From Streptomyces neyagawaensis (GTDB lineage: Bacteria; Actinomycetota; Actinomycetes; Streptomycetales; Streptomycetaceae): a stretch of DNA of 64,000 bases. The stretch spans positions 1 through 64,000 of the forward strand of contig NZ_JAMGBG010000048.1 in the NCBI RefSeq assembly GCF_023516595.1, written 5' to 3'. The notes under the pieces are model-generated. The model did no database searches. It was not told where the DNA came from and saw only the letters and a list, made by a program, of their open reading frames with translations. Shown here piece by piece: positions 32,949 to 39,848 of this stretch. The first letter of the stretch is position 1, and each line of letters begins with the position of its first letter. Position numbers and translations under genes: made by a program.

Positions 32949-33920
32949 CTACTTGACGGCGATGGGGTTGACCGGGGAGCCGACGGCTCCGGTGATGGGC
33001 AGCGGTGCGGCGGTGAGCCAGAACTCGTACACGCCGTCCGCCGCGCAGTCGGCGGCGAGAACGTCGAGGTCCCACATCTCGCCGATCAGCAGGCCCATGT
33101 TGGGGATCACGATCTGGTGCAGGGGCTGGAAGGCGTTCTCGAACTCGTTCGGCCGTACCTCGAAGCCCCAGGTGTCGGTGGCGATCGCGGCGATCTCGGT
33201 GCCGTGCAGCCAGCCGGCGGTGGTGAACGACAGGCCGGGCGCCGGCCCGCCCGCGTAGTCGCCCCAGCCGTCGCGCCGGGCACGGGCGAGGTGTCCGGTG
33301 CGGACGAGGACGATGTCGCCGCGTCCGACGCTCACGCCGTGGGCCTCGGCGGTAGCGGTCAGGTGCTCCTCGGTGATCGCGAAACCGTCCGGCAGCTCCG
33401 GCCCGCCGTCGTCGTCACCGATGACCCGGGCCACGTCCAGCAGGACGCCACGACCGGCCACGTACGGGGCCATGTGCTCGATGCCGGTGACCAGGTCGCC
33501 GTCGGAGGTGACGACCTTCTCCGCGTCGCGTCCGTTCCAGGCCTTGCCGTGGTCGAAGATGTGCCCGAGGCCGTCCCACTGCGTGGAGCACTGCAGAGGC
33601 ATCGCGATCACGTCGTCCGCGCCGCCGATGCCGTGCGGGAAGCCCTGGTTGCCGAGGGCCGCGTCCGTGCCCGTGTCGAGCATGGTGTGCACGGGGTTGG
33701 TCCGCCGGCGCCAGCCCTTCTGCGGCCCGTTCATGTCGAAGCGCTGCGACAGCGAGAAGCTGACGCCCCGGCGCACGAGCCCCGCCCCTTCGCGGCGCTT
33801 GGCCTCGTCGAGGAAGTTCAGTGTGCCGAGCACGTCGTCCTCGCCCCAGCGCCCCCAGTTGGAGTACGCCTTGGCGGCCTCGGCGATCGCGCCCTCCGGG
33901 TCGTGGCGGTCCAGGCTCAT
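32949..33920 (-). CDS. cyclase-family (kynurenine formamidase-like) hydrolase
   Basis: 323 aa. PF04199-type metal hydrolase: VLGTLNFLDEAKRREGAGLV at the start, the metal region STQWDGLGHIFDHGKAWNG (with His/Asp replacing the short family's HxGTHxD), GVLLDVARV, VGRGDIVLVRTGHL and the late WGFEVRPNEFENAFQPLHQI with a conserved His. These enzymes hydrolyse amides, lactones or cyclic ketones. Its ATG overlaps the FAH-family gene upstream by 4 nt. An amide or lactone intermediate would therefore be expected in this pathway, which may point to a nitrogen-containing ring or a formamide; that is inference. Confidence 0.82.
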   Translation of the reverse strand: MSLDRHDPEGAIAEAAKAYSNWGRWGEDDVLGTLNFLDEAKRREGAGLVRRGVSFSLSQRFDMNGPQKGWRRRTNPVHTMLDTGTDAALGNQGFPHGIGGADDVIAMPLQCSTQWDGLGHIFDHGKAWNGRDAEKVVTSDGDLVTGIEHMAPYVAGRGVLLDVARVIGDDDGGPELPDGFAITEEHLTATAEAHGVSVGRGDIVLVRTGHLARARRDGWGDYAGGPAPGLSFTTAGWLHGTEIAAIATDTWGFEVRPNEFENAFQPLHQIVIPNMGLLIGEMWDLDVLAADCAADGVYEFWLTAAPLPITGAVGSPVNPIAVK

Positions 33921-34897
33921 GGCTTCTCCTCCACACAGCGGGTGCGCTGCACACCCAGACCGGTGATCGAACCCTCCATCACGTCGCCCTCGCGCAGCAG
34001 CCGCCCCCAGTGGATGCCGTTGCCGGCCGGGCTGCCGGTCAGCACCAGGTCGCCGGGCAGGAGCCGGGAGGTCCGGGAGATGTACGACACCAGCCGCGCG
34101 ATGCCGAAGAGCATGTCCTTGGTGGACTCGTCCTGCATGGTCTTGCCGTTCAGCTTCAGCGTGACCCGCAGATCACCCGGGTCGGCGATGGACCCGGCGG
34201 GGACGATCCAGGGCCCGAGCGGGGTGAAGCCCGGGGCGTTCTTGCAGCGCAGCCAGTCGGTGCCGATGGCGGGCATGTCCCGGCGGAAGACGGTGGCACG
34301 GTCGGTGAGGTCGTTGGCGATGGTGTAGCCGGCGACGTACTCCAGGGCCTCCTCGACGGAGACCCGGTAGGCGGGTTTGGCGATGACGGCCGCCAATTCC
34401 AGCTCCCAGTCGGGCTTCTCGGCCCATACGGGGAGTACGACATCGTCGTACGGGCCGGCGATGGTGCTGGGCAGGCCGATGAAAACGTACGGCAGGTCCT
34501 CGGCGGCCCGGCGGTCCATGATCGCGGCGATCTCGGCCCGCGCCTCCTCGACGGTGCGGGGGTCGTCGGGGGAGCGGTGGGCGACCTCGAGGTCGATCAC
34601 GTGCTGGCGGTAGTTGGCGCCGGACTGGAAGATCTGGCGGGGCTCCAGCGGGGCGTGCACCCTCAGGCCATCCAACGGCCGCCAGTCGAGGGCGTCCTCG
34701 TGCGCGAGGGTGTGCAGGACGGGGAGGGCCTCCTCCCACTGTTCCAGTACGGCACGTATGTCGGACGGCTCCCAGGCCAGGACCCGGCTCAGATCCAGCA
34801 CCCGCTCCCGGGCGACGAGACCGGGGAACGCGTCCTTGTCCGCGGCCGAGAACGTGCCGAGCGCGAAAGGGCCGACAGGTTGCGCGAGCGTTGCCAT
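33917..34897 (-). CDS. fumarylacetoacetate hydrolase family protein 2
   Basis: 326 aa from ATG at 34897, seven bases after a perfect AGGAGG. The FAH core reads QIFQSGANYRQHVIDLEVAH, EKPDWELELAAVIAKPAYRV with the metal-binding E-x-E, VAGYTIANDLTDRATVFRRD, and LLPGDLVLTGSPAGNGIHWG. It is a likely Mg2+-dependent C-C hydrolase or decarboxylase of ring-fission products, distinct in sequence from the copy at 28532. It heads the nine-gene operon, directly downstream of the divergent promoter region shared with the LysR gene. Confidence 0.85.
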   Translation of the reverse strand: MATLAQPVGPFALGTFSAADKDAFPGLVARERVLDLSRVLAWEPSDIRAVLEQWEEALPVLHTLAHEDALDWRPLDGLRVHAPLEPRQIFQSGANYRQHVIDLEVAHRSPDDPRTVEEARAEIAAIMDRRAAEDLPYVFIGLPSTIAGPYDDVVLPVWAEKPDWELELAAVIAKPAYRVSVEEALEYVAGYTIANDLTDRATVFRRDMPAIGTDWLRCKNAPGFTPLGPWIVPAGSIADPGDLRVTLKLNGKTMQDESTKDMLFGIARLVSYISRTSRLLPGDLVLTGSPAGNGIHWGRLLREGDVMEGSITGLGVQRTRCVEEKP

Positions 34898-34964
34898 CAG
34901 ATTTCCTCCTGCTGGTGTGCGGTCTACTCTGACCCCGATCAACGAATCAAGGAAATCAATCCTG

Positions 34965-34991
34965 TGGATGCAGCAAATCCACGAGATGGAT
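34965..34991. promoter_or_regulatory. overlapping dyads in the LysR/operon divergent region
   Basis: TGGAT (34965-34969), ATCCA (34977-34981) and TGGAT (34987-34991) form two overlapping inverted repeats, with spacers of seven and five bases. The first has the T-N-A style and size of LysR activator sites. It lies between the operon start (34897) and the LysR start (35020). A TATAGGCT (34997-35004) follows as a possible -10 for lysR. The binding role is inferred. Confidence 0.6.
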
Positions 34992-35019
34992 ACCTTTATA
35001 GGCTGCTAGGTGGTGCCCG

Positions 35020-35964
35020 GTGAACCTCTCCCGACTCGACCTCAATTTGGTCGTCGCCCTGCGCGCGCTGCTGGAGGAGCGCAACGTCACCAGAGCCGGC
35101 GAGCGCATCGGACTGAGCCAGCCGGCGATGAGCGCGGCACTGTCCCGGCTGCGCCGCCATTTCGACGACGAACTGCTCGCCCGGACCGGCAACTCCTACG
35201 AGCTGACCCCGCTCGGCGCCGCCCTGCGGGACCGAAGCGCGACCGCCTGCGACCTGCTGGAGCGTGTGTTCTCCAGCCAGGCCGACTTCGACCCGGCCGC
35301 TGAGACGCGCGAGTTCACCCTGCTCGCCTCCGACTACGGCGTGGCCGTGTTCGGCGCCGCGCTGGCCCGCGCCGTGCACCGGGAGGCGCCCGGGATCCGG
35401 TTCACCTTCCAGCACCCGGCGCCGTCGGTCGTGGACAACACCGCGACCGTGCTGAGTACCGTCGACGGACTGCTGATGCCGCACGGTGTCATCAACGGCC
35501 TGCCCGCCGTCGAGCTCTTCAGCGACCGCTGGCTGTGCCTGGTCGCCGACGATCACCCCGAGATCGGCGACGAACTCACCCTCGACCAGCTGGCCCGCCT
35601 GCCCTGGGCCGTCTACCAGCGCCCCTACGACGCCCCGGCCGCCCGTCAGCTGAGCATGCTCGGCATCAGCCCCCAGGTGGAGGTCTCCGTGCAGACCTTC
35701 CAGCTCCTCCCCCACATGGTCGAGGGCACCCGCCGCGTCGCGATGATCCAGGCACGCCTGGCCCGCCGCGCGGTCCGCTCCGCCGCGGTGCGCGTCCTGC
35801 CCTGCCCCTTCGAGGCCGTACCGGTCCAGGAAGCGCTGTGGTGGCACCCCGTGCACGCCCAGGACGCGGCCCACATCTGGCTGCGGCAGAAGGCCGCGGA
35901 GGTGGGCGCGACGCTGACGGACGGCGGGGCGGGCGCGGCCGTACCTCCTGCAGAGGGCGCATAG
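35020..35964 (+). CDS. LysR-family regulator of the catabolic operon
   Basis: 314 aa from GTG at 35020, with AGGTGG six bases upstream. The N-terminal winged helix reads LDLNLVVALRALLEERNVTR and GLSQPAMSAALSRLRRHFDD (residues 4-50). The effector domain is of the NodD/NahR type (FTLLASDYGVAVFGAALARA, ADDHPEIGDELTLDQLARLP). Regulators of this subgroup sense aromatic acids. It is divergent from the nine-gene operon with 122 bases between, and dyads in the gap fit co-control of both directions. Confidence 0.9.
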   Translation: MNLSRLDLNLVVALRALLEERNVTRAGERIGLSQPAMSAALSRLRRHFDDELLARTGNSYELTPLGAALRDRSATACDLLERVFSSQADFDPAAETREFTLLASDYGVAVFGAALARAVHREAPGIRFTFQHPAPSVVDNTATVLSTVDGLLMPHGVINGLPAVELFSDRWLCLVADDHPEIGDELTLDQLARLPWAVYQRPYDAPAARQLSMLGISPQVEVSVQTFQLLPHMVEGTRRVAMIQARLARRAVRSAAVRVLPCPFEAVPVQEALWWHPVHAQDAAHIWLRQKAAEVGATLTDGGAGAAVPPAEGA

Positions 35965-35983
35965 CCGGCACCGGAGCGGCCCT

Positions 35984-36010
35984 GTTGCCGACCGGGCAGT
36001 AGTCGGCAAC
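35984..36010. terminator. hairpin between lysR and the MFS gene
   Basis: GTTGCCGAC and GTCGGCAAC form a perfect 9-bp stem with a nine-base loop, 20 bases past the lysR stop and before the convergent MFS stop. Confidence 0.5.
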
Positions 36011-36134
36011 CAGCGGCACTCCCGGCCCACACAACCGGCCGTGTCGGCGCACGGAGAGACAGGGGAGTCCGGCCCTCGCGCCGCGAGCCGGGGCACCGTC
36101 TCCGGCACTCCCCGGCTCATCGGCGTCCCCACCG

Positions 36135-37403
36135 TCAGGCCAACTGCTCCGGCAACGGCCGGGGGTCCGCGGCGCCCGCGCGGCGGCGGGCCGCCAGCAG
36201 CCCCGCCGCGACCAGGGCGGCGGCCAGCCCCAGGATGCCCACCGCACCGGCGAGAGACCCGACCACCGACTCCACGACAAGCAGCACCAGTGGGCAGACG
36301 AACTCACCACCGAAGAAGGCCGCCGTCCACAGCCCTGTGCCGCGGCCGCGGTCCTTGAACGCCAGCCGGGACATGGCACTCGTGAGAAGGGCCGGCAGCA
36401 GCATGCCGGTACCCAGACAGTTGATGACTGCTCCGACGACCAGCAGCGGGGCGCTGCCCGCCAGGAACATTACGCCGAAGCCGGCAGCGCAGACCGCGAA
36501 GACGGCGGGCAGCATCGGGTCCGGGGAGCGCTCCAACCGGGCGAAGACGACAGCTCCGCCCACGGTGGCGGCACTCGCGAGCGCGGTGGCCAGACCGATC
36601 ACACCGGTGTTCTCCACCCCGAGGTCGTCGAGCAGGTACGCCATCTCCACCGGCACGGTGTAGAAGACCATCGCGCCGAAGAAGGTGAGCGCGCAGATGC
36701 CCGCCAGCTGCCGGAAGGGGAACGGACGGCGGGTCTCCTCCTCGACCCGGGCTTCCTCGATGGCCGTGCGGGACGCCGGGTTGGGCAGGGCGATGGCCAT
36801 CAGCGGGGCGATCAGCAGGCTCACGGCGTAGACCCAGAACGGCAGGCGCCAGCCCGCCGCGCCCACGGCGCCACCCAGCACGAAGAAGGCGGTGGCCGAC
36901 GCGGAGGCGCACATGGTCTGCAGTGCGAGGTACTTCACCCGCTGCCGGCCGCTGTAGTAGTCGCCGATCAGGGTGGTGCAGCAGGTCATGATGGCGGCCT
37001 CGGTGACACCGACCAGGGCGCGGCTGGCGATGATCGCACCCAGTGAGTCCAGCCAGAGCGGTGCCGTACCGAACACGGCGTAGAGGACGGTCGCCACCAG
37101 CAGCAGGCGCTTGCGGCCGAGCCGGTCCACGATCACCCCGGCGAACGGGGCCAGCAACGCCAGCGCCAGCGCCGGAACGGTCAGTGCCAGGGGAACCAGC
37201 GCCTTGGCCCCCGCGGTCGACGCGAAGTGGTCCTGCATCTTCGGCAGCACCGGAGCGATCAGCACCGCTCCCAGGATCGGCAGACAGCTGCCCGCCATCA
37301 GCAGGGTCACGCGCAGCAGATGGGGCGGACCCGAGACGGCAACGGGTGACGGAGCAGCGTCGTCGGCCACGGTGGGGGACGGTGGCGGAACGGAACCGGG
37401 CAT
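36135..37403 (-). CDS. MFS transporter (aromatic acid or drug permease)
   Basis: 422 aa with about twelve membrane helices. The first helix is LLMAGSCLPILGAVLIAPVL, and the loop 2-3 motif GVIVDRLGRKRLLL is the major-facilitator signature. Later FFGAMVFYTVPVEMAYLL and GTGLWTAAFFGGEFVCPLVL mark the second half. Its place beside the LysR gene and catabolic operon suggests uptake of the substrate or export of a toxic intermediate, driven by protons. It is convergent with lysR. The start ATG at 37403 follows a long leader (MPGSVPPPSPTVADD) before helix 1; a later start is possible. Confidence 0.85.
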   Translation of the reverse strand: MPGSVPPPSPTVADDAAPSPVAVSGPPHLLRVTLLMAGSCLPILGAVLIAPVLPKMQDHFASTAGAKALVPLALTVPALALALLAPFAGVIVDRLGRKRLLLVATVLYAVFGTAPLWLDSLGAIIASRALVGVTEAAIMTCCTTLIGDYYSGRQRVKYLALQTMCASASATAFFVLGGAVGAAGWRLPFWVYAVSLLIAPLMAIALPNPASRTAIEEARVEEETRRPFPFRQLAGICALTFFGAMVFYTVPVEMAYLLDDLGVENTGVIGLATALASAATVGGAVVFARLERSPDPMLPAVFAVCAAGFGVMFLAGSAPLLVVGAVINCLGTGMLLPALLTSAMSRLAFKDRGRGTGLWTAAFFGGEFVCPLVLLVVESVVGSLAGAVGILGLAAALVAAGLLAARRRAGAADPRPLPEQLA

Positions 37404-37651
37404 GGCGACTCCAGGGACGGTGGACGGGAGCGGGCATGCCTTTCAAGAGCGCCGACGGCGCACGGCATGCTGGGGACGGCCGCACACCGGCGGCTGATCC
37501 GGACAGCGGCGTGCGGGTAGGGACGACTATGAGCGGTTCGGGGTCTTGTCGCCATCCTCTGCGCGATCCGAATTCCGTATCCGGCCCATCCACACGGTGG
37601 ATGGGGCCAGGCGCTCTCCCAAGCCGAGACTCAGTGACGGTTTGAGAAGTC

Positions 37652-37683
37652 GTTTGAAACTTCAACCGCGAGCCGGTTAGGCT
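37652..37683 (+). promoter_or_regulatory. MarR promoter with operator over the -35
   Basis: -35 TTGAAA (37654-37659), an 18-base spacer and -10 TAGGCT (37678-37683), eight bases before the ATG, so the mRNA is probably leaderless. The dyad TTGAAACTTCAA (37654-37665) covers the -35, the right place for self-repression. The same dyad class occurs at 25761 and 25794. Confidence 0.6.
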
Positions 37684-37690
37684 TGCGATC

Positions 37691-38197
37691 ATGACCACGT
37701 CGCCACGTTGGCTCAACAGCGAGGAGCAGCGGGCCTGGCTGGCCTACATCGACTTCTCCACGCTGCTGGCCGACCATCTCAACCGGCAGCTCCGCCGGGA
37801 CGCGGGGGTGACGCACTCGGACTACAGCCTGCTTGCCCGCCTGTCCGCGGCCCCCGACCGCGCACTGACCATGTCCGAGCTGGCCGAGCGCCTGAAAGTC
37901 ACGCGCAGTCGGCTCACCCATGCTGTGACCCGCCTCCAGCAGGCCGGTTACGTCAGCCGCCGCGACGACCCCAGCAACCGCCGCAATCAGCTCGCCGTCC
38001 TCACGGCGCAGGGGCAGACCCTTCTGGAACGGGCAGCCCCCGGCCACGTCGAGGCTGTACGCCGCGTCGTCTTCGACGCGCTCACCCCGGAGCAGGTGCG
38101 CCATTTCGCGGAGATCGGCGAGACGATCAACTCCGCTCTGCAGTTCGCGGACACCACCGAGGACGACCACGAGCCGCTGCCCTGGCGCCGGCGGTAG
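37691..38197 (+). CDS. MarR-family transcriptional regulator
   Basis: 168 aa. An N-terminal dimerisation helix (WLAYIDFSTLLADHLNRQLR) leads to the winged helix: SDYSLLARLSAAPDRALTMS, ELAERLKVTRSRLTHAVTRL and the wing QQAGYVSRRDDPSNRRNQLA with its conserved D-R pair, then C-terminal dimer helices. MarR proteins are usually repressors released by aromatic acids or oxidants. Its promoter has a matching dyad over the -35, so autoregulation is likely. Possible targets are the divergent MFS gene (288 bases away) and the DUF6069 gene at 25851. Confidence 0.9.
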   Translation: MTTSPRWLNSEEQRAWLAYIDFSTLLADHLNRQLRRDAGVTHSDYSLLARLSAAPDRALTMSELAERLKVTRSRLTHAVTRLQQAGYVSRRDDPSNRRNQLAVLTAQGQTLLERAAPGHVEAVRRVVFDALTPEQVRHFAEIGETINSALQFADTTEDDHEPLPWRRR

Positions 38198-38660
38198 GAC
38201 TGCCGCGAACGTCGCTTCCAGGTGGGATGATCGCCCGCGTCCCGTGACTTCGCGCGACGCCACGGTCGTCCCGATCGGCGCCCCCTGCCCGAGCAGCGCG
38301 AACTGGGCAGGCCTTCGACGCGGTCGTGGTCCACGAGTCCGTCGGCTCGGCCGTCCAGGATCTCGCGGTTGCGCGATGTGCGTCCGGCGGGCCGGCGAAC
38401 CATCCCTCGGCACCAGCCTGCCGATCACCAAGTGATACGGAACCCCTCCACCGGTGAGGTCCTCGCCGAACTCCCCCTGCTCGACGACGCGCAACCGTCA
38501 TGGCGGGGCTGGCGGCCATCACCCCGTGGAACTCCCGGCCGCGATGATCACCGCAAGGCAGGGCCCGCGCTGGCTGCCTGACCGACGCCGGACTGGAACC
38601 GAGTATGCCGTTCCGCAAGTTCTTCGTCAGGCGCAAACCTGCTTGACGTGGGTGGACGGC
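38198..38660 (+). pseudogene. decayed stretch with aldehyde dehydrogenase remnant
   Basis: No intact gene. Near 38438-38490 the plus strand reads RNPSTGEVLAELPLLDDA, then in other frames GLAAITPWN, LPAAMIT and KAGPALAA by 38580. These are two conserved parts of a succinate-semialdehyde-type dehydrogenase (the start of the domain and the NAD-site ITPWNFP-x-A) brought together by an internal deletion of roughly 100 residues and scrambled by frameshifts. The first 230 bases hold nothing I recognise. Confidence 0.5.
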
Positions 38661-38671
38661 ACGGTGGGGTC

Positions 38672-39291
38672 AGCGCGTGAGCGGTGCCTGTCGGAGTTGG
38701 CCGACAAGTTGTGGGGTGAGGAGCGCGCCGACGCGGTCGGCCCGGTCGCCAACCGGCCCGTCTACGTGGCCTTGGCCGTCACCACCGAGGGCCGGCGGGA
38801 GATCCTGGGGCTGCGGGCCGGCGACGGTGGCGAGGGCGCCAAGCACTGGCTGCACATCCTCACCGAGATCAAGAACCGCGGCGTCGGCGACGTGCTCATG
38901 CCGGTCTGCGACGGACTCTAAGGCCTGCCCGAAGCGGTGGAGACGGTCTGGCCCAGGACGATCGTGCAAACCTGCGTCGTGCATCTGCTGCGGAACTCCT
39001 TCCGCTATGCCGCCCGCCAGGACTGGGACAAGATCGCCCGTCTCCTCAAGCCCGTCTACACGGCGCCGACCCAAGAAGCCGCCCTGGACCGGTTCGCGGA
39101 GTTCGCCGACGTATGGGGCAGGAAGTATCCGGCGATCGTGAAACTGTGGGAGAACGCCTGGGAGCTACAGGGCGATCATGTCGCTGGATCCCACCGGCAA
39201 CGGCCAGGCCCGCTGGACCATGCGCTGGAAGACCGCGCTGAACGCTATCGACATCACCTTCGACGGCCGCCTGTCGGCGGCCCGTCAGTAA
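38672..39291 (+). pseudogene. IS256-family (mutator) transposase remnant
   Basis: Reads VANRPVYVALAVTTEGRREI, then WLHILTEIKNRGVGDVLMPV and CDGL followed by TAA (38919-38921), where IS256 relatives have lysine (DGLKGLP). The frame continues GLPEAVETVWPRTIVQTCVV and ends after YPAIVKLWENAW, where a deletion joins it to the normal terminal part MSLDPTGNGQARWTMRWKTA and AARQ with TAA at 39289-39291. The lost segment contains the region of the third catalytic residue. The 5' half is absent. A nonsense mutation plus a deletion make it inactive. Confidence 0.8.
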
Positions 39292-39572
39292 CCCCAACCA
39301 CCCCAGTTACACCACTCGTTTGACAGTCCCGGGCTCCCCCGGCAGGCCGGACTTGGATACAGCGTGACTGCCCGATCGATGAGGTTGCGGGCACAGCCGT
39401 TGTTCGTTGTCGCGACGCGCGTGCCGCGGGGCGGGTTACTGAGGATGACCTGCAGTTTCGTGTAGGCGTGCGTGTATAGGAACGTGCCGGTCGAGGCCTG
39501 GGCGCTGGTGGGTGTCAGGACCAGCGGCAGAGCACCTGCCACTGCGGTGAGGAGAGCGCTCAGCCGCTTCAC
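39285..39572 (-). CDS. small secreted protein with VTLYPSPAC motif
   Basis: 95 aa from GTG at 39572 (VKRLSALLTAVAGALPLVLT), a typical signal peptide ending near SAQAS. The mature part has about 70 residues, including a CARNLIDRAVTLYPSPACRG motif and a Trp-rich end (EWCNWGGWGY). Its three cysteines may form disulfides outside the cell. The motif is repeated in the frame at 39610, so the two are relatives. The end overlaps the IS256 remnant by 7 bases, so the last residues may have been altered by that insertion. No known family recognised. Confidence 0.55.
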   Translation of the reverse strand: MKRLSALLTAVAGALPLVLTPTSAQASTGTFLYTHAYTKLQVILSNPPRGTRVATTNNGCARNLIDRAVTLYPSPACRGSPGLSNEWCNWGGWGY

Positions 39573-39609
39573 CGCCGGCTCCCGCTGCTGCGGCATGGCT
39601 GTCGGCGGC

Positions 39610-39828
39610 TCACGGCGCTGTGAAAATGACGCTGGCGAAGGTCAGTGCGCTCGCAGTGCCCTTCGGGGGCAGTGTGCCCAGCGGTTCCCCCTGGCAGGCC
39701 GGGCTGGGGTAGAGCGTGACATTGCGGTTGGTGCTGTTTGTCACCGTGCCGCTCGCGGTGGTCTGAAGGCATGTCCCGTCGGCCCGCAGCCCTCCGAGGC
39801 ACTCCGTTCGAGCTTGATGACGGGCCAT
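39610..39828 (-). CDS. small protein related to 39285, probably incomplete
   Basis: 72 aa from ATG at 39828. It carries CLQTTASGTVTNSTNRNVTL and YPSPACQGEPLGTLPPKG, the same NVTLYPSPAC-x-G motif as its neighbour, and ends LTFASVIFTAP. No signal peptide is present in this frame; its relative has one, so the 5' end was probably lost or replaced next to the giant surface protein gene, which stops at 39849 just upstream. It could be translated after that gene, with 20 bases between. Confidence 0.4.
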   Translation of the reverse strand: MARHQARTECLGGLRADGTCLQTTASGTVTNSTNRNVTLYPSPACQGEPLGTLPPKGTASALTFASVIFTAP

Positions 39829-39848
39829 CGTTCCATGGCAGGAGCGGG

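Noticed and set aside
29741-34328. Several 500-codon plus-strand open frames opposite the catabolic operon
   Set aside because: Glycine/valine/alanine/arginine-rich shadows of the minus-strand genes, which show catalytic motifs and overlapping starts.
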